Positions 43,330-53,517 are shown, counted from the first letter of the stretch. The stretch is 64,000 bases of DNA from Pseudomonas sp. LRP2-20 (GCF_024349685.1 NZ_AP025944.1:254001-318000); one strand, 5' to 3'. Made by a program: numbers and translations. The notes: a model not told the origin generated them from the sequence alone.

Positions 43330-43809
43330 GTGATCGACCCGGATGGTTTTCGCCCCAATGTTGGGATCATTCTGACGAATGATGCCGGGCAGGTGCTATG
43401 GGCTCGACGGATCAACCAGGATGCCTGGCAATTCCCGCAGGGTGGCATCAACCCTGACGAGACGCCGGAAGATGCCCTGTACCGCGAGCTGAACGAAGAA
43501 GTTGGCCTTGAACGCGACGATGTGGAAATTCTTGCCTGCACCCGCGGCTGGTTGCGTTATCGTTTACCCCAGCGGCTGGTCCGCACCCACAGCCAACCGC
43601 TGTGTATCGGCCAGAAGCAAAAGTGGTTTTTACTGCGCCTGGTGAGCAATGAACAACGGGTGCGGATGGACCTGACCGGCAAGCCGGAATTCGACGGCTG
43701 GCGCTGGGTCAGCTATTGGTACCCGCTGGGCCAGGTGGTGACGTTCAAGCGTGAAGTCTACCGCCGCGCCCTGAAAGAGCTTGCACCGCGTCTGCTGACG
43801 CGCGACTGA
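43330..43809 (+). CDS. rppH: RNA pyrophosphohydrolase RppH
   Basis: A 159-residue Nudix hydrolase that removes pyrophosphate from mRNA 5' ends and starts decay. The Nudix box is [27 protein letters not shown]. The start is GTG at 43330 ([15 protein letters not shown]), giving exactly the family N-terminus; no ATG fits. ptsP follows 22 bases later, the usual Pseudomonas pairing. Confidence 0.96.
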   Translation: MIDPDGFRPNVGIILTNDAGQVLWARRINQDAWQFPQGGINPDETPEDALYRELNEEVGLERDDVEILACTRGWLRYRLPQRLVRTHSQPLCIGQKQKWFLLRLVSNEQRVRMDLTGKPEFDGWRWVSYWYPLGQVVTFKREVYRRALKELAPRLLTRD

Positions 43810-43831
43810 CGACGGAGTTCGACCCCGAGCC

Positions 43832-46111
43832 ATGCTCAATACGCTGCGCAAGATCGTCCAGGAAGTGAACTCCGCCAAAGATCTCAAGACGGCGTTGGGG
43901 ATCATTGTCTTGCGCGTCAAGGAGGCCATGGGCAGCCAAGTCTGCTCGGTGTACCTGCTCGACCCGGAAACCAACCGCTTCGTGCTGATGGCTACCGAAG
44001 GCCTGAACAAGCGCTCCATCGGCAAGGTCAGCATGGCCCCCAACGAAGGCCTGGTCGGCCTGGTCGGTACCCGGGAAGAGCCGCTGAACCTGGAAAACGC
44101 CGCCGATCACCCGCGTTATCGCTACTTTGCCGAAACCGGTGAAGAGAAATTCGCCTCCTTCCTCGGTGCGCCGATCATCCACCACCGTCGCGTGGTCGGG
44201 GTACTGGTCATCCAGCAGAAGGAGCGCCGCCAGTTCGATGAAGGCGAAGAAGCCTTCCTCGTCACCATGAGCGCCCAGCTCGCCGGGGTTATCGCCCACG
44301 CCGAAGCCACCGGCTCGATCCGTGGCCTGGGCCGCCAGGGCAAAGGCATTCAGGAAGCCCGCTTCGTTGGCGTGCCGGGCTCGCCGGGCGCCGCTGTCGG
44401 GCGGGCCGTGGTCATGCTGCCGCCAGCCGACCTGGAAGTGGTGCCGGACAAGACCGTCGATGACATCGACGCCGAGCTGAAGCTGTTCCAGAACGCCCTC
44501 GAAGGCGTGCGCGAAGACATGCGCAAGCTGTCGGCCAAGCTGGCCACCCAGCTGCGCCCGGAAGAGCGCGCGTTGTTCGACGTGTACCTGATGATGCTCG
44601 AAGACGCCGCCCTCGGTGGTGAGGTGATCGAGGTCATCAAGACTGGCCAGTGGGCCCAGGGCGCCTTGCGCCAGGTGGTTGGCGAGCACGTCAACCGCTT
44701 CGAACTGATGGACGACGATTACCTGCGCGAGCGCGCTTCGGACGTGAAGGACCTTGGCCGGCGTCTGCTGGCCTACCTGCAGGAAGCCCGCTCGCAGTCG
44801 CTGGTGTATGCCGACAACACCATCCTGGTCAGTGAAGAACTGACCCCGGCGATGCTCGGTGAAGTGCCGGAAGGCAAGCTGGCAGGCCTGGTCTCGGTAT
44901 TGGGTTCGGGCAACTCCCACGTCGCCATCCTTGCCCGCGCCATGGGTATCCCAACGGTGATGGGCCTGGTCGACCTGCCGTATTCCAAGGTCGATGGCAT
45001 CGAGATGATCGTCGACGGCTACAAGGGCGAGGTGTTCACCAACCCCAGCGACGTACTGCGCAAGCAATACAGCGAAGTGGTCGAGGAAGAACGCCAACTG
45101 GCCCAGGGCCTCGACGCCCTGCGCGAGCTGCCGTGTGTCACTCCTGATGGCCACCGCATGCCGCTGTGGGTCAACACCGGCCTGCTCGCCGATGTGGCGC
45201 GTGCCCAGCAGCGCGGTGCCGAGGGCGTTGGCCTGTACCGTACCGAAGTACCGTTCATGATCAACCAGCGCTTCCCCAGCGAAAAGGAGCAGTTGGCGAT
45301 CTACCGTGAGCAGCTGGCGGCCTTCCACCCGCTGCCGGTGACCATGCGCACCCTCGATATTGGTGGTGACAAGGCGCTGTCGTACTTCCCGATCAAGGAA
45401 GAAAACCCGTTCCTTGGCTGGCGCGGCATCCGCGTCACCCTCGACCACCCGGAAATCTTCCTGGTCCAGACCCGTGCCATGCTCAAGGCCAGCGAGGGCC
45501 TGAACAACCTGCGCATTCTGCTGCCGATGATTTCCGGCATTCACGAGCTGGAAGAAGCTCTGCATCTGATCCACCGTGCCTGGGGCGAGGTGCGTGACGA
45601 AGGCACCGACGTGCCGATGCCGCCGGTGGGCGTGATGGTGGAAATCCCGGCGGCGGTTTACCAGACCAAGGAACTGGCGCGGCAGGTGGACTTCCTCTCG
45701 GTCGGTTCCAACGACCTGACCCAGTACCTGCTGGCGGTGGACCGCAACAACCCGCGGGTCGCCGACCTTTACGATTACCTGCACCCGGCAGTGCTGCAGG
45801 CGCTCAATACCGTGGTGCGTGATGCCCATGGCGAAGGCAAGCCAGTGAGCATCTGCGGCGAGATGGCCGGTGACCCGGCGGCGGCAATCCTGTTGATGGC
45901 CATGGGCTTCGACAGCCTGTCGATGAACGCCACCAACCTGCCGAAGGTGAAGTGGATGCTGCGCCAGGTGAACATGAGCAAGGCCAAGGAGTTGCTGGTC
46001 GAAGCCTTGAGCCATGACAACCCGCAGGTTATCCACAGCTCATTGCAACTGGCCCTGAAGAACCTCGGGCTGGCGCGGATGATCGGTCCAGGGGCGAACA
46101 AAACCCTTTGA
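43832..46111 (+). CDS. ptsP: Phosphoenolpyruvate-protein phosphotransferase PtsP (nitrogen PTS EI)
   Basis: A 759-residue enzyme I of the nitrogen-related PTS. It has an N-terminal GAF domain (about 1-160) that senses nitrogen status, a phosphohistidine domain with the active His363 in LGSGNSHVAILARAMG, and a PEP-binding TIM barrel (LDIGGDKALSYFP; MVEIPAAVYQTKELARQVDFLSVGSNDLTQYLL; CGEMAGDP). It passes phosphate to NPr and EIIA-Ntr. Full length. Confidence 0.97.
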   Translation: MLNTLRKIVQEVNSAKDLKTALGIIVLRVKEAMGSQVCSVYLLDPETNRFVLMATEGLNKRSIGKVSMAPNEGLVGLVGTREEPLNLENAADHPRYRYFAETGEEKFASFLGAPIIHHRRVVGVLVIQQKERRQFDEGEEAFLVTMSAQLAGVIAHAEATGSIRGLGRQGKGIQEARFVGVPGSPGAAVGRAVVMLPPADLEVVPDKTVDDIDAELKLFQNALEGVREDMRKLSAKLATQLRPEERALFDVYLMMLEDAALGGEVIEVIKTGQWAQGALRQVVGEHVNRFELMDDDYLRERASDVKDLGRRLLAYLQEARSQSLVYADNTILVSEELTPAMLGEVPEGKLAGLVSVLGSGNSHVAILARAMGIPTVMGLVDLPYSKVDGIEMIVDGYKGEVFTNPSDVLRKQYSEVVEEERQLAQGLDALRELPCVTPDGHRMPLWVNTGLLADVARAQQRGAEGVGLYRTEVPFMINQRFPSEKEQLAIYREQLAAFHPLPVTMRTLDIGGDKALSYFPIKEENPFLGWRGIRVTLDHPEIFLVQTRAMLKASEGLNNLRILLPMISGIHELEEALHLIHRAWGEVRDEGTDVPMPPVGVMVEIPAAVYQTKELARQVDFLSVGSNDLTQYLLAVDRNNPRVADLYDYLHPAVLQALNTVVRDAHGEGKPVSICGEMAGDPAAAILLMAMGFDSLSMNATNLPKVKWMLRQVNMSKAKELLVEALSHDNPQVIHSSLQLALKNLGLARMIGPGANKTL

Positions 46112-46117
46112 TCAGCG

Positions 46118-46214
46118 TTGGCTTCTTCGCGGGCAAGCCCGCTCCCACAGGTACTACACCGGTCTTGAGGGTAGTGTGTGACCTGTGGGAGCGGGCTTGC
46201 CCGCGAAGAGGCCG
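46118..46214. repeat. REP pair between ptsP and the NRDE gene
   Basis: Two intact inverted units (CTTCGCGGGCAAGCCCGCTC and complement) about 33 bases apart, lying between convergent genes. Confidence 0.92.
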
Positions 46215-46226
46215 GTGCAAACAACA

Positions 46227-46973
46227 TCACACTTCCAGGCTGATTTCCCCAAGATGCCCGCCAAAGGGCCCGAAACTGCGCTCCACCAGCCGCCTTCTCC
46301 CTCGATCATCCACGATCAGCACGGTACTCGCCCGCGTGCCATAGTTCTGGCTGGCAATGAACACGCTCGACAGCAACTTCTCGGTCGCCACCCCCACGCC
46401 GGTCTCTGGTAGCTCAGCGTCGGCTGCCGGCTCGTTATCCGCCAGCAACGCCAGCAATTGCTGGGGGTCGGCCGTGTCCAGCAGCCCCTGCAACCCCGTG
46501 CGTGCTTTCACCAGCTTCGGCCATGGCGTATCCAGCCCGGCATTGGAAAGCCCGTACACCCCGGCCTCCAGCAAGCGCGGCGCCACGTCCCGGGCATGCA
46601 GGTAGCCCAGCTGGCGGCTATCTCCCACCAACAGGTTGAAGCCTGAGTATTGCCCACTGCGGCTGGCCACCTGGTCGAGGTAGGCCTCCACCCCCAGTTC
46701 ACCCTGCAGATACGCCGCTACCAATTCGCCCCGCGAGCGTGGCCCCAGCGCCTGCCCAGGGTCGCGAATGTTGGTCAGCGCCGCGAAGCGCCCCTGCGGG
46801 CCGACGCCAAGCCAGGTGCCACCGGCCTCCAGGTCGCGCCCGGCATGCACCCCCGGGGCATCGTCCCAGGCTGCCAGGGCCTGGGTCGGCCGGGCATAGA
46901 ACTCGTCACGGTTGGCCGCGACGATCAGCGGCAGGGCATGCCCTGGCCGCCAGGCGAATACGATCAGGCACAT
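46227..46973 (-). CDS. NRDE-family (TANGO2-like) protein
   Basis: A 248-residue protein starting MCLIVFAWRPGH with the eponymous AANRDEFYARPT motif. Further conserved strings: GGTWLGVGPQGRFAALTN, SRGELVAAYL, GFNLLVGD, YGLSNAGLDTPWPK. The N-terminal Met-Cys suggests an Ntn-type processed Cys2. The human homologue TANGO2 has been linked to heme and lipid handling; bacterial role unsettled. The longer upstream frame is a shadow of the divergent gene. Confidence 0.9.
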   Translation of the reverse strand: MCLIVFAWRPGHALPLIVAANRDEFYARPTQALAAWDDAPGVHAGRDLEAGGTWLGVGPQGRFAALTNIRDPGQALGPRSRGELVAAYLQGELGVEAYLDQVASRSGQYSGFNLLVGDSRQLGYLHARDVAPRLLEAGVYGLSNAGLDTPWPKLVKARTGLQGLLDTADPQQLLALLADNEPAADAELPETGVGVATEKLLSSVFIASQNYGTRASTVLIVDDRGRRRLVERSFGPFGGHLGEISLEV

Positions 46974-47102
46974 CGGTTGGACCTCTGTGTTTTTGCCCAC
47001 TGTACCCACTGCATGGGTGTCGATCCATCCTGTCACAGAGTTCACTAGAGCCACGAGCCCGGCTTCCGTTACCATGCCGGATTGTTCTCTCGGGGAAGAC
47101 GA

Positions 47103-47885
47103 ATGGAATTCGTGCTCTATCTGCTGTTGGGCGCCTGTGCCGGTGTGCTGGCCGGGCTGTTCGGCGTGGGCGGCGGCATCATCATCGTGCCGGTGCTGGT
47201 GTTCAGCTTCACCCTGCAAGGTTTCGACGCGTCGGTGCTGACCCACCTGGCCGTCGGTACCTCGCTGGCGACCATCGTCTTCACCTCGATCAACGCCGTG
47301 CTCGAACACCACCGCAAGGGTGCGGTGCAGTGGCCGATCTTCGCCTGGATGACCCTCGGCATCCTCATTGGCGCAGGCATCGGCGCCAAGACTGCTTCGC
47401 TGATCCAGGGCCCGCAGTTGCAGAAGATCATCGGCGTGTTCGCCCTGATCATCGCCGCGCAGATGGCCCTGGACCTCAAGCCCAAGGCCAGCCATGACAT
47501 CCCTGGCAAGCCGGCATTGATCGGCGCCGGCGGGGCGATCGGCTGGGCCTCGGCCATCTTCGGCATCGGTGGCGGCTCGCTGACCGTGCCGTTCCTGACC
47601 TGGCGCGGCCTGCCGATGCAAAAGGCCGTGGCGACCTCATCGGCCTGTGGCCTGCCAATCGCCCTGGCCAGTGCCCTGAGCTTCATGCTGCTGGGCTGGC
47701 ATGAGCAGCACCTGCCGCCCCACAGCCTGGGTTTCGTCTACCTGCCGGCGCTGGTCGGCATTGCCGTGACCAGCATGTTTTTCGCGCGCTTCGGCGCGCG
47801 CCTGGCGCACAAGCTGTCGCCACGCCTGTTGAAACGCCTGTTCGCAGCCTTGCTGTTCTGCGTCGGCCTCAGCTTTCTGATTTGA
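47103..47885 (+). CDS. TSUP/TauE-SafE family permease
   Basis: A 260-residue membrane protein with seven to eight helices and the two TSUP half-motifs, [16 protein letters not shown] and [19 protein letters not shown]. The family moves sulfite, sulfonates or other anions. The ATG at 47103 is preceded by GGGAAG; an upstream ATG at 47082 is less likely. lgt starts 16 bases after the stop. Confidence 0.9.
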   Translation: MEFVLYLLLGACAGVLAGLFGVGGGIIIVPVLVFSFTLQGFDASVLTHLAVGTSLATIVFTSINAVLEHHRKGAVQWPIFAWMTLGILIGAGIGAKTASLIQGPQLQKIIGVFALIIAAQMALDLKPKASHDIPGKPALIGAGGAIGWASAIFGIGGGSLTVPFLTWRGLPMQKAVATSSACGLPIALASALSFMLLGWHEQHLPPHSLGFVYLPALVGIAVTSMFFARFGARLAHKLSPRLLKRLFAALLFCVGLSFLI

Positions 47886-47901
47886 ATCAAGAGGAAGTTC
47901 C

Positions 47902-48708
47902 ATGCTGCCTTACCCGCAGATAGACCCCGTGGCCGTAGCCCTCGGGCCACTGAAAATCCACTGGTACGGCCTGATGTACCTGGTCGGCATCGGCGGCGCC
48001 TGGCTGCTGGCCTCGCGCCGGCTCAACCGCTTCGACCCGACCTGGACCCGCGAGAAACTCTCCGACCTGGTGTTCTGGCTGTCGATGGGCGTGATCGTCG
48101 GTGGGCGCCTGGGTTACGTGCTGTTCTATGACCTGCATGCCTACCTGGCCAACCCGACGCTGATCTTCGAAGTGTGGAAGGGCGGCATGTCGTTCCACGG
48201 TGGCTTCATCGGTGTGATGCTGGCCGCATTGTGGTTCGGCAAGCGCAACAACAAGTCGTTCTTCGAGCTGATGGACTTCGTCGCGCCGCTGGTGCCGATT
48301 GGTCTGGGTGCCGGGCGCATTGGCAACTTCATCAACGCCGAGCTGTGGGGCAAGCCTACCGATGTGCCTTGGGCGATGATCTTCCCGCCGTTCAGCGACC
48401 CGGCCCAGCTGCCGCGCCACCCGTCGCAGCTTTACCAGTTTGCCCTTGAAGGCGTGGCGTTGTTCGTCATCCTCTGGCTGTTCTCGCGCAAGCCGCGGCC
48501 AACCATGGCGGTTTCCGGCATGTTTGCGCTGTTCTACGGCATCTTCCGTTTCATCGTGGAATTCGTCCGTGTGCCGGACGCGCAGCTCGGTTACATCGCC
48601 TGGGGCTGGCTGACCATGGGTCAGATTCTCTGCGTGCCGATGATCCTGGCTGGCCTTGGCCTGATCTGGTGGGCTTATAATCGCAAACCCACGGCGAAAC
48701 CCGCCTGA
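47902..48708 (+). CDS. lgt: Phosphatidylglycerol-prolipoprotein diacylglyceryl transferase Lgt
   Basis: A 268-residue inner-membrane enzyme that puts diacylglycerol on the lipobox Cys. Motifs: [40 protein letters not shown] (essential His) and the Lgt signature [17 protein letters not shown], then [13 protein letters not shown]. It serves the lipoproteins encoded in this window and is followed by thyA, the usual order in gamma-proteobacteria. Confidence 0.97.
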   Translation: MLPYPQIDPVAVALGPLKIHWYGLMYLVGIGGAWLLASRRLNRFDPTWTREKLSDLVFWLSMGVIVGGRLGYVLFYDLHAYLANPTLIFEVWKGGMSFHGGFIGVMLAALWFGKRNNKSFFELMDFVAPLVPIGLGAGRIGNFINAELWGKPTDVPWAMIFPPFSDPAQLPRHPSQLYQFALEGVALFVILWLFSRKPRPTMAVSGMFALFYGIFRFIVEFVRVPDAQLGYIAWGWLTMGQILCVPMILAGLGLIWWAYNRKPTAKPA

Positions 48709-48716
48709 TTATTCCC

Positions 48717-48746
48717 ACGGCAGGGGTGATCCCCCTGCCGTTTTTG
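48717..48746 (+). terminator. Intrinsic terminator between lgt and thyA
   Basis: ACGGCAGGGG and CCCCTGCCGT form a 10-bp stem with a short loop, followed by TTTTT. It ends 14 bases before the thyA start, so thyA transcription probably starts upstream and is attenuated, or begins within lgt. Confidence 0.88.
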
Positions 48747-48759
48747 TTACAGGTAAGCC

Positions 48760-49731
48760 ATGAAACAGTATCTGGACCTGGTCCGCGACGTTATCGAGAA
48801 CGGCACGCTGCAAGGCAATCGCACCGGCATCCGTACCATCAGCCTGCCGGGCGCCATGCTGCGTTTCGACCTGCAGAAGGGCTTTCCGGCCATCACCACG
48901 CGCAAGCTGGCATTCAAGTCGGCGATCGGCGAGATGGTCGGCTTCCTGCGTGGCGTGAAGAACGCCGGTGAGTTCCGTGAGCTGGGCTGCAAGGTCTGGG
49001 ACCAGAACGCCAACGAGAACGCCCAGTGGCTGGCCAACCCGTTCCGCCAGGGCCATGACGACCTGGGTGAGATCTACGGCGTGCAATGGCGCCAGTGGCC
49101 GGGCTACAAGCGCATCCCGCTGAGCAACCCGGCGGCCATCGAAATGGCCGAGAAGGCGGGCTTCCGCCGCATCGCCCAGGACGAAGAGGACGGCGTGGCG
49201 TTCGTCATCCTGTACAAGGCCATCGACCAGGTGCGCCAGTGCCTGGACACCATCGTCAACGATCCGGGCAGCCGGCGCATCCTGTTCCATGGCTGGAACT
49301 GCGCCCAGCTCGACGAAATGGCCCTGCCGCCCTGCCACCTGCTGTACCAGTTCCACCCGAATGTCGAGACCAAGGAGATTTCCCTGACCCTCTACATCCG
49401 CTCCAACGACCTGGGCCTGGGCACGCCGTTCAACCTCACCGAGGGCGCGGCGCTGCTGTCGCTGTTCGGCCGCCTGACCGGCTATACCCCGCGCTGGTTC
49501 ACCTACTTCATCGGCGATGCCCATGTGTATGAGAACCACCTGGACATGCTCAACGAGCAGCTCAAGCGCGAGCCGCTGGAAGCGCCGAAGCTGGTGATCA
49601 GTGACCGTGTGCCGGAGTTTGCCAAGACCGGCAAGTACGAGCCGGAGTGGCTGGAGAAGATCGAGCCGAGCGATTTCAGCCTGGAAGGCTATGAGCACCA
49701 TGCGCCGATGACCGCGCCGATGGCCGTCTGA
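48760..49731 (+). CDS. thyA: Thymidylate synthase ThyA
   Basis: A 323-residue enzyme making dTMP from dUMP with methylene-tetrahydrofolate. The active Cys192 is in [12 protein letters not shown], with the substrate Arg in [11 protein letters not shown] and the folate region [15 protein letters not shown]. It is about 60 residues longer than E. coli ThyA because of an insertion around residues 85-150 ([32 protein letters not shown]), and the usual QRSCD motif reads IRSND. folA, for the linked folate cycle, lies 12 kb further on. Confidence 0.95.
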   Translation: MKQYLDLVRDVIENGTLQGNRTGIRTISLPGAMLRFDLQKGFPAITTRKLAFKSAIGEMVGFLRGVKNAGEFRELGCKVWDQNANENAQWLANPFRQGHDDLGEIYGVQWRQWPGYKRIPLSNPAAIEMAEKAGFRRIAQDEEDGVAFVILYKAIDQVRQCLDTIVNDPGSRRILFHGWNCAQLDEMALPPCHLLYQFHPNVETKEISLTLYIRSNDLGLGTPFNLTEGAALLSLFGRLTGYTPRWFTYFIGDAHVYENHLDMLNEQLKREPLEAPKLVISDRVPEFAKTGKYEPEWLEKIEPSDFSLEGYEHHAPMTAPMAV

Positions 49732-49750
49732 TAGTTCAGGTTTGGCTGAG

Positions 49751-49842
49751 CTGGCCTTTTCGCGGGCAAGCCCGCTCCCACAGGTACATCACAATCTCAG
49801 GCTTGTGGTGATCCCTGTGGGAGCGGGCTTGCCCGCGAATGA
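49751..49842. repeat. REP pair between thyA and cadR
   Basis: Two intact inverted units, CGCGGGCAAGCCCGCTCCCA and complement, between convergent genes. Confidence 0.92.
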
Positions 49843-49849
49843 TTTCGGC

Positions 49850-50293
49850 TCAATGCCCGTGGCTTCGGCCTACATGGGAATGCTCGGTTTCCGGGACCGA
49901 TACCGCCCCGTTCGTCTCCAGTTGCTGCAAGATCGCGCACTCCGCCCCCTGCGCATTGCAGCGCCGTCGCAGCTCCACCAGCTGCTCCTGCAATGCCACC
50001 AAGCCATCGATCCGCGCCTGCACATGCTCGATATGCTCGTCGATCAGTGCATTGACGCTGCCGCATGCGTCGTCGGGGCTGTCGCGCAGGCGTAGCAGGC
50101 TGCGGATCTCGTCCAGGGTCATGTCCAGGGTTCGGCAGTTGCGGATGAAGGTCAGCCGCTCGACGTGGGCCTGGGTGTACTGCCGGTAGTTGCCCTCGGT
50201 CCGGGCTGGCTCCGGCAGCAGTTGTTCACGCTCGTAATAACGGATGGTCTCCACGGCGCAATCGGTGGCTTTGGCCAGTTCTCCGATCTTCAT
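49850..50293 (-). CDS. cadR: MerR-family cadmium-responsive regulator CadR
   Basis: A 147-residue MerR-type activator. The winged helix is MKIGELAKATDCAVETIRYYEREQLL, followed by the dimerisation helix and metal site with Cys77 in DDACGSVNAL and Cys in RRRCNAQGAECAIL. The C-terminus is His-rich (HSHVGRSHGH), the mark of P. putida CadR. Divergent from cadA with the shared operator between; it bends that promoter when Cd, and to a lesser degree Zn, is bound. Confidence 0.93.
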   Translation of the reverse strand: MKIGELAKATDCAVETIRYYEREQLLPEPARTEGNYRQYTQAHVERLTFIRNCRTLDMTLDEIRSLLRLRDSPDDACGSVNALIDEHIEHVQARIDGLVALQEQLVELRRRCNAQGAECAILQQLETNGAVSVPETEHSHVGRSHGH

Positions 50294-50315
50294 GACGAAA
50301 TCTCCAGCAAGTGGC

Positions 50316-50346
50316 TTGACCCTATAGTGGCTACAGGGTGTTCACT
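50316..50346 (+). promoter_or_regulatory. CadR-controlled cadA promoter with MerR-type operator
   Basis: TTGACC (-35) at 50316-50321 is followed after about 19 bases by a weak -10 near 50341-50346. The 21-base dyad ACCCTATAGTGGCTACAGGGT (50319-50339, arms ACCCT and AGGGT with near-perfect inner symmetry) fills the spacer. A long spacer holding a dyad is the MerR-family layout. Confidence 0.85.
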
Positions 50347-50376
50347 TGGCAACAGGCTCAATTTAAGGATGACCCC

Positions 50377-52629
50377 ATGAACCAGCCTGTCAGCCACGAA
50401 CACAAGCATTCACACGATCATGCCCATGGCGATGAACACCATGGCCATGCCGTCCACGGTCACAGCTGCTGTGGCTCCAGCGCCACGCCCGCTCTGGTGC
50501 AACTGAGCGAGAAGGCTAGCAGCCATGCTCGACTCAGCCGCTTTCGCATCGACGCCATGGACTGCCCTACCGAGCAAACCCTGATCCAGGACAAGCTGGG
50601 CAAGCTGGCGGGCATCGAGCAGCTGGAATTCAACCTGATCAATCGCGTGCTCGGTGTGCGCCATACCTTGAGCGGCACGGGTGAAATCGAGCGCGCCATC
50701 GACAGCCTGGGCATGAAGGCCGAGCCACTGGCCGCAGAGGACGACGGGAGCACCCTTGCAGCACGGCCGCATCAGACTCGCTGGTGGCCGCTGGCCCTGT
50801 CGGGTATCGCCGCGATCACCGCCGAAATCGTGCACTTCGCCAACCTCGCGCCGGAGTGGGTTGTTGCCGCGCTCGCGCTGGCGGCAATCCTCGGTTGCGG
50901 CCTGGGTACCTACAAGAAGGGCTGGATCGCCCTGAAGAACCGTAACCTCAACATCAATGCGCTGATGAGCATTGCCGTGACCGGCGCCGTGCTGATTGGC
51001 CAGTGGCCGGAAGCTGCCATGGTCATGGTGCTGTTCACCGTCGCCGAACTGATCGAGGCGCGCTCGCTGGACCGTGCACGCAATGCCATCGGTGGGTTGA
51101 TGCAGCTGGCTCCGGACATGGCCACGGTGCAGCAGACCGATGGCCAGTGGCGTGAGATGGAGGTGCGTGAGGTGGCAATCGGCGCCCTGGTTCGGGTGCG
51201 ACCGGGCGAACGCATCGGCCTGGATGGCCAAGTGATCAGTGGGCAATCCAGCGTCGATCAGGCGCCGATCACCGGCGAAAGCCTGCCAGTGGAAAAGGCA
51301 ATTGGCGACAAGTTGTTCGCCGGTACCATCAACCAGGCCGGTGCCTTGGAGTACCGCGTGACGGCAGCCGCCGGGCAGTCGACTCTGGCGCGCATCATCA
51401 AGGCCGTCGAAGAAGCACAAGGGGCGCGTGCGCCTACCCAGCGTTTCGTCGATCAGTTCTCACGCATCTACACCCCAGTGGTGTTCGCCGTGGCCCTGGC
51501 AGTGGCGGTGATCCCGCCGTTGTTCATGGCAGGTGCCTGGTTCGACTGGGTGTACCGTGCGCTGGTGCTGCTGGTGGTTGCCTGCCCCTGTGCGCTGGTC
51601 ATCTCCACCCCGGTGACCATTGTCAGCGGTTTGGCCGCTGCGGCGCGCAAGGGCATCCTGATCAAGGGCGGGGTCTACCTGGAAGGCGGGCGCAAGCTGG
51701 ACTTCCTGGCCCTGGACAAGACCGGCACCATCACCCACGGCAAACCGGTGCAAACCGATGCCAAGGTGCTTGAGCCCCTGTTCGAGAGCCGGGCCCAGGC
51801 GTTGGCAGCAAGCCTGGCCGACCGTTCCGATCACCCGGTGTCGGGCGCCATCGCCCAATTCGCCAAGGCACAGCACCTGCCGCTGAGCGAGGTCAGCGAA
51901 TTCGCTGCCCTGGCCGGCCGCGGCGTGCGTGGTGATATCGACGGCGAAACCTACCACCTGGGCAACCACCGGCTGGTCGAGGAACTGGGGCTGTGCTCGG
52001 CGGAGCTGGAAGCCCAACTGGATACGCTGGAGCGCCAGGGCAAGACCGTGGTGCTGCTGCTCGACCGTTCCGGGCCGTTGGCACTGTTCGCCGTGGCCGA
52101 CACAGTCAAGGACAGCAGCCGCCAGGCGATCGCCGAATTGCACGCGTTGGGCATCAAGACCGTCATGTTGACCGGCGACAATCCGCACACCGCCCAGGCT
52201 ATCGCCGCGCAGGTGGGTATCGACCGCGCCGAAGGCAATCTGCTGCCGGCCGACAAGCTGCAGAGCATCGAGCAGCTGTACGCCGAAGGGCACCGGGTGG
52301 GCATGGTCGGGGATGGCATCAACGACGCGCCAGCCCTGGCCCGTGCCGAAATCGGCTTCGCCATGGCGGCGGCGGGTACCGACACGGCGATCGAAACCGC
52401 CGACGTGGCGCTGATGGACGACGACTTGCGCAAAATCCCGGCGTTCGTCAGGCTGTCGCGCCAAAGTGCGGCGATCCTGACGCAGAACATCGTTCTGGCG
52501 CTGGGCATCAAGGCGATATTCCTGGCGATCACCTTTGCCGGCATGGCCACCATGTGGATGGCGGTGTTCGCCGACATGGGCGTGAGCCTGCTGGTGGTGT
52601 TCAACGGTCTGCGCCTGTTGCGCAAATGA
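50377..52629 (+). CDS. cadA: Cadmium/zinc-exporting P1B-type ATPase CadA
   Basis: A 750-residue heavy-metal ATPase. The N-terminus is very His-rich (HEHKHSHDHAHGDEHHGH), then an HMA-like domain where the usual CxxC is reduced to MDCPTEQT. ATPase motifs: TGES, metal site CPC in VACPCALVIS, phosphorylation site DKTGTITHG, HP locus DRSDHPVSGAIA, and GDGINDAPALARA. It pumps Cd and Zn out of the cytoplasm. Start at the ATG at 50377; an ATG at 50338 overlaps the promoter. The LysR gene starts nine bases after the stop. Confidence 0.95.
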   Translation: MNQPVSHEHKHSHDHAHGDEHHGHAVHGHSCCGSSATPALVQLSEKASSHARLSRFRIDAMDCPTEQTLIQDKLGKLAGIEQLEFNLINRVLGVRHTLSGTGEIERAIDSLGMKAEPLAAEDDGSTLAARPHQTRWWPLALSGIAAITAEIVHFANLAPEWVVAALALAAILGCGLGTYKKGWIALKNRNLNINALMSIAVTGAVLIGQWPEAAMVMVLFTVAELIEARSLDRARNAIGGLMQLAPDMATVQQTDGQWREMEVREVAIGALVRVRPGERIGLDGQVISGQSSVDQAPITGESLPVEKAIGDKLFAGTINQAGALEYRVTAAAGQSTLARIIKAVEEAQGARAPTQRFVDQFSRIYTPVVFAVALAVAVIPPLFMAGAWFDWVYRALVLLVVACPCALVISTPVTIVSGLAAAARKGILIKGGVYLEGGRKLDFLALDKTGTITHGKPVQTDAKVLEPLFESRAQALAASLADRSDHPVSGAIAQFAKAQHLPLSEVSEFAALAGRGVRGDIDGETYHLGNHRLVEELGLCSAELEAQLDTLERQGKTVVLLLDRSGPLALFAVADTVKDSSRQAIAELHALGIKTVMLTGDNPHTAQAIAAQVGIDRAEGNLLPADKLQSIEQLYAEGHRVGMVGDGINDAPALARAEIGFAMAAAGTDTAIETADVALMDDDLRKIPAFVRLSRQSAAILTQNIVLALGIKAIFLAITFAGMATMWMAVFADMGVSLLVVFNGLRLLRK

Positions 52630-52638
52630 GGTCCTGCA

Positions 52639-53508
52639 ATGCTGAGTGCCGAGCTCAAAGCCTTCTACATGGTGGCCCGTCAGGGCAGCATCACCCTGGC
52701 GGCGAAGAAGCTCGGGCTCAGCCAGCCGACGGTGACCACGCAGATTCGCAACCTGGAAAGCCACTATGCGGTGGAGCTGTTCTACCGCGGTGGCCGGCGC
52801 CTGGTGTTGAGCGAAGAGGGCGTGCGCCTGCTGCCGATGGTCAAGGCGTTGCTGCAGCAGGAGGCCGACATCGAGTTCGAGTTGCGCAACAGCGGCCAGG
52901 CCCAGGGCAGCTTGCGCATTGCCGCCACTGCGCCGTACTACATCCTCGACCTGGTGAAGATCTTCCGCGAGCGCCTGCCCCAGGTCGAGGTGGCGGTGGA
53001 GATCGGCAACTCGCAGCAGGTGCTGGAGATGCTCGAGGACTACCGGGTGGATATCGCCGCCTCATCGCAGCTGCTGGAGGATGCGCGGCTGGTACGGCGG
53101 GCGCTTGGCGCCGACCCGCTGGTGGTGGCGGTGCACCGTAATCATCCGTTGGCCCATCGCCAGGCGGTAGGCATTGATGTAGTGGCGGGGCATTGTCTGC
53201 TGATGCGCGAAAAGGGCTCTACCACGCGCAAGCTGACCGAGCAGATGATGCTGGATGCCGGGGTCAAGGCCGGGGCGTTACTGGAAATTGGCAGCCGCGA
53301 GTCGATCCGCGAGGCGGTGCTGCGCAACATCGGCATCAGCGTTATTGCCCGCCATGAGGTGCCGCACAACCCCGAACTGAGGGTGCTGGCGTTGGAGAAT
53401 GCGCCGGTGATGCATGAGTACCTGTATTGCCTGAAGGAACGGCGCCAGGCCCGGTTGCCGGCGGCTTTCCTGGGTGTGGCGCAGGAAGTGGTGGGTTCGC
53501 ACCTCTAA
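52639..53508 (+). CDS. LysR-family transcriptional regulator (phosphonate cluster)
   Basis: A 289-residue LysR regulator. The helix-turn-helix reads FYMVARQGSITLAAKKLGLSQPTVTTQIRNLE, and the effector domain follows from about residue 92. It starts nine bases after cadA (GAGGTCC upstream), so it can be read through from the cadA promoter. Its likely target is the aminoethylphosphonate operon starting 219 bases downstream, since LysR genes accompany that operon in Pseudomonas. Confidence 0.9.
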   Translation: MLSAELKAFYMVARQGSITLAAKKLGLSQPTVTTQIRNLESHYAVELFYRGGRRLVLSEEGVRLLPMVKALLQQEADIEFELRNSGQAQGSLRIAATAPYYILDLVKIFRERLPQVEVAVEIGNSQQVLEMLEDYRVDIAASSQLLEDARLVRRALGADPLVVAVHRNHPLAHRQAVGIDVVAGHCLLMREKGSTTRKLTEQMMLDAGVKAGALLEIGSRESIREAVLRNIGISVIARHEVPHNPELRVLALENAPVMHEYLYCLKERRQARLPAAFLGVAQEVVGSHL

Positions 53509-53517
53509 ATCGGTGTT

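Noticed and set aside
43745..46036. 763-codon minus-strand frame opposite ptsP
   Set aside because: Shadow of ptsP; no ribosome site or domain.
49751..49842. REP pair considered as a terminator for thyA and cadR
   Set aside because: The stem is strong but lacks a T-run on either side; classed as a REP pair only.
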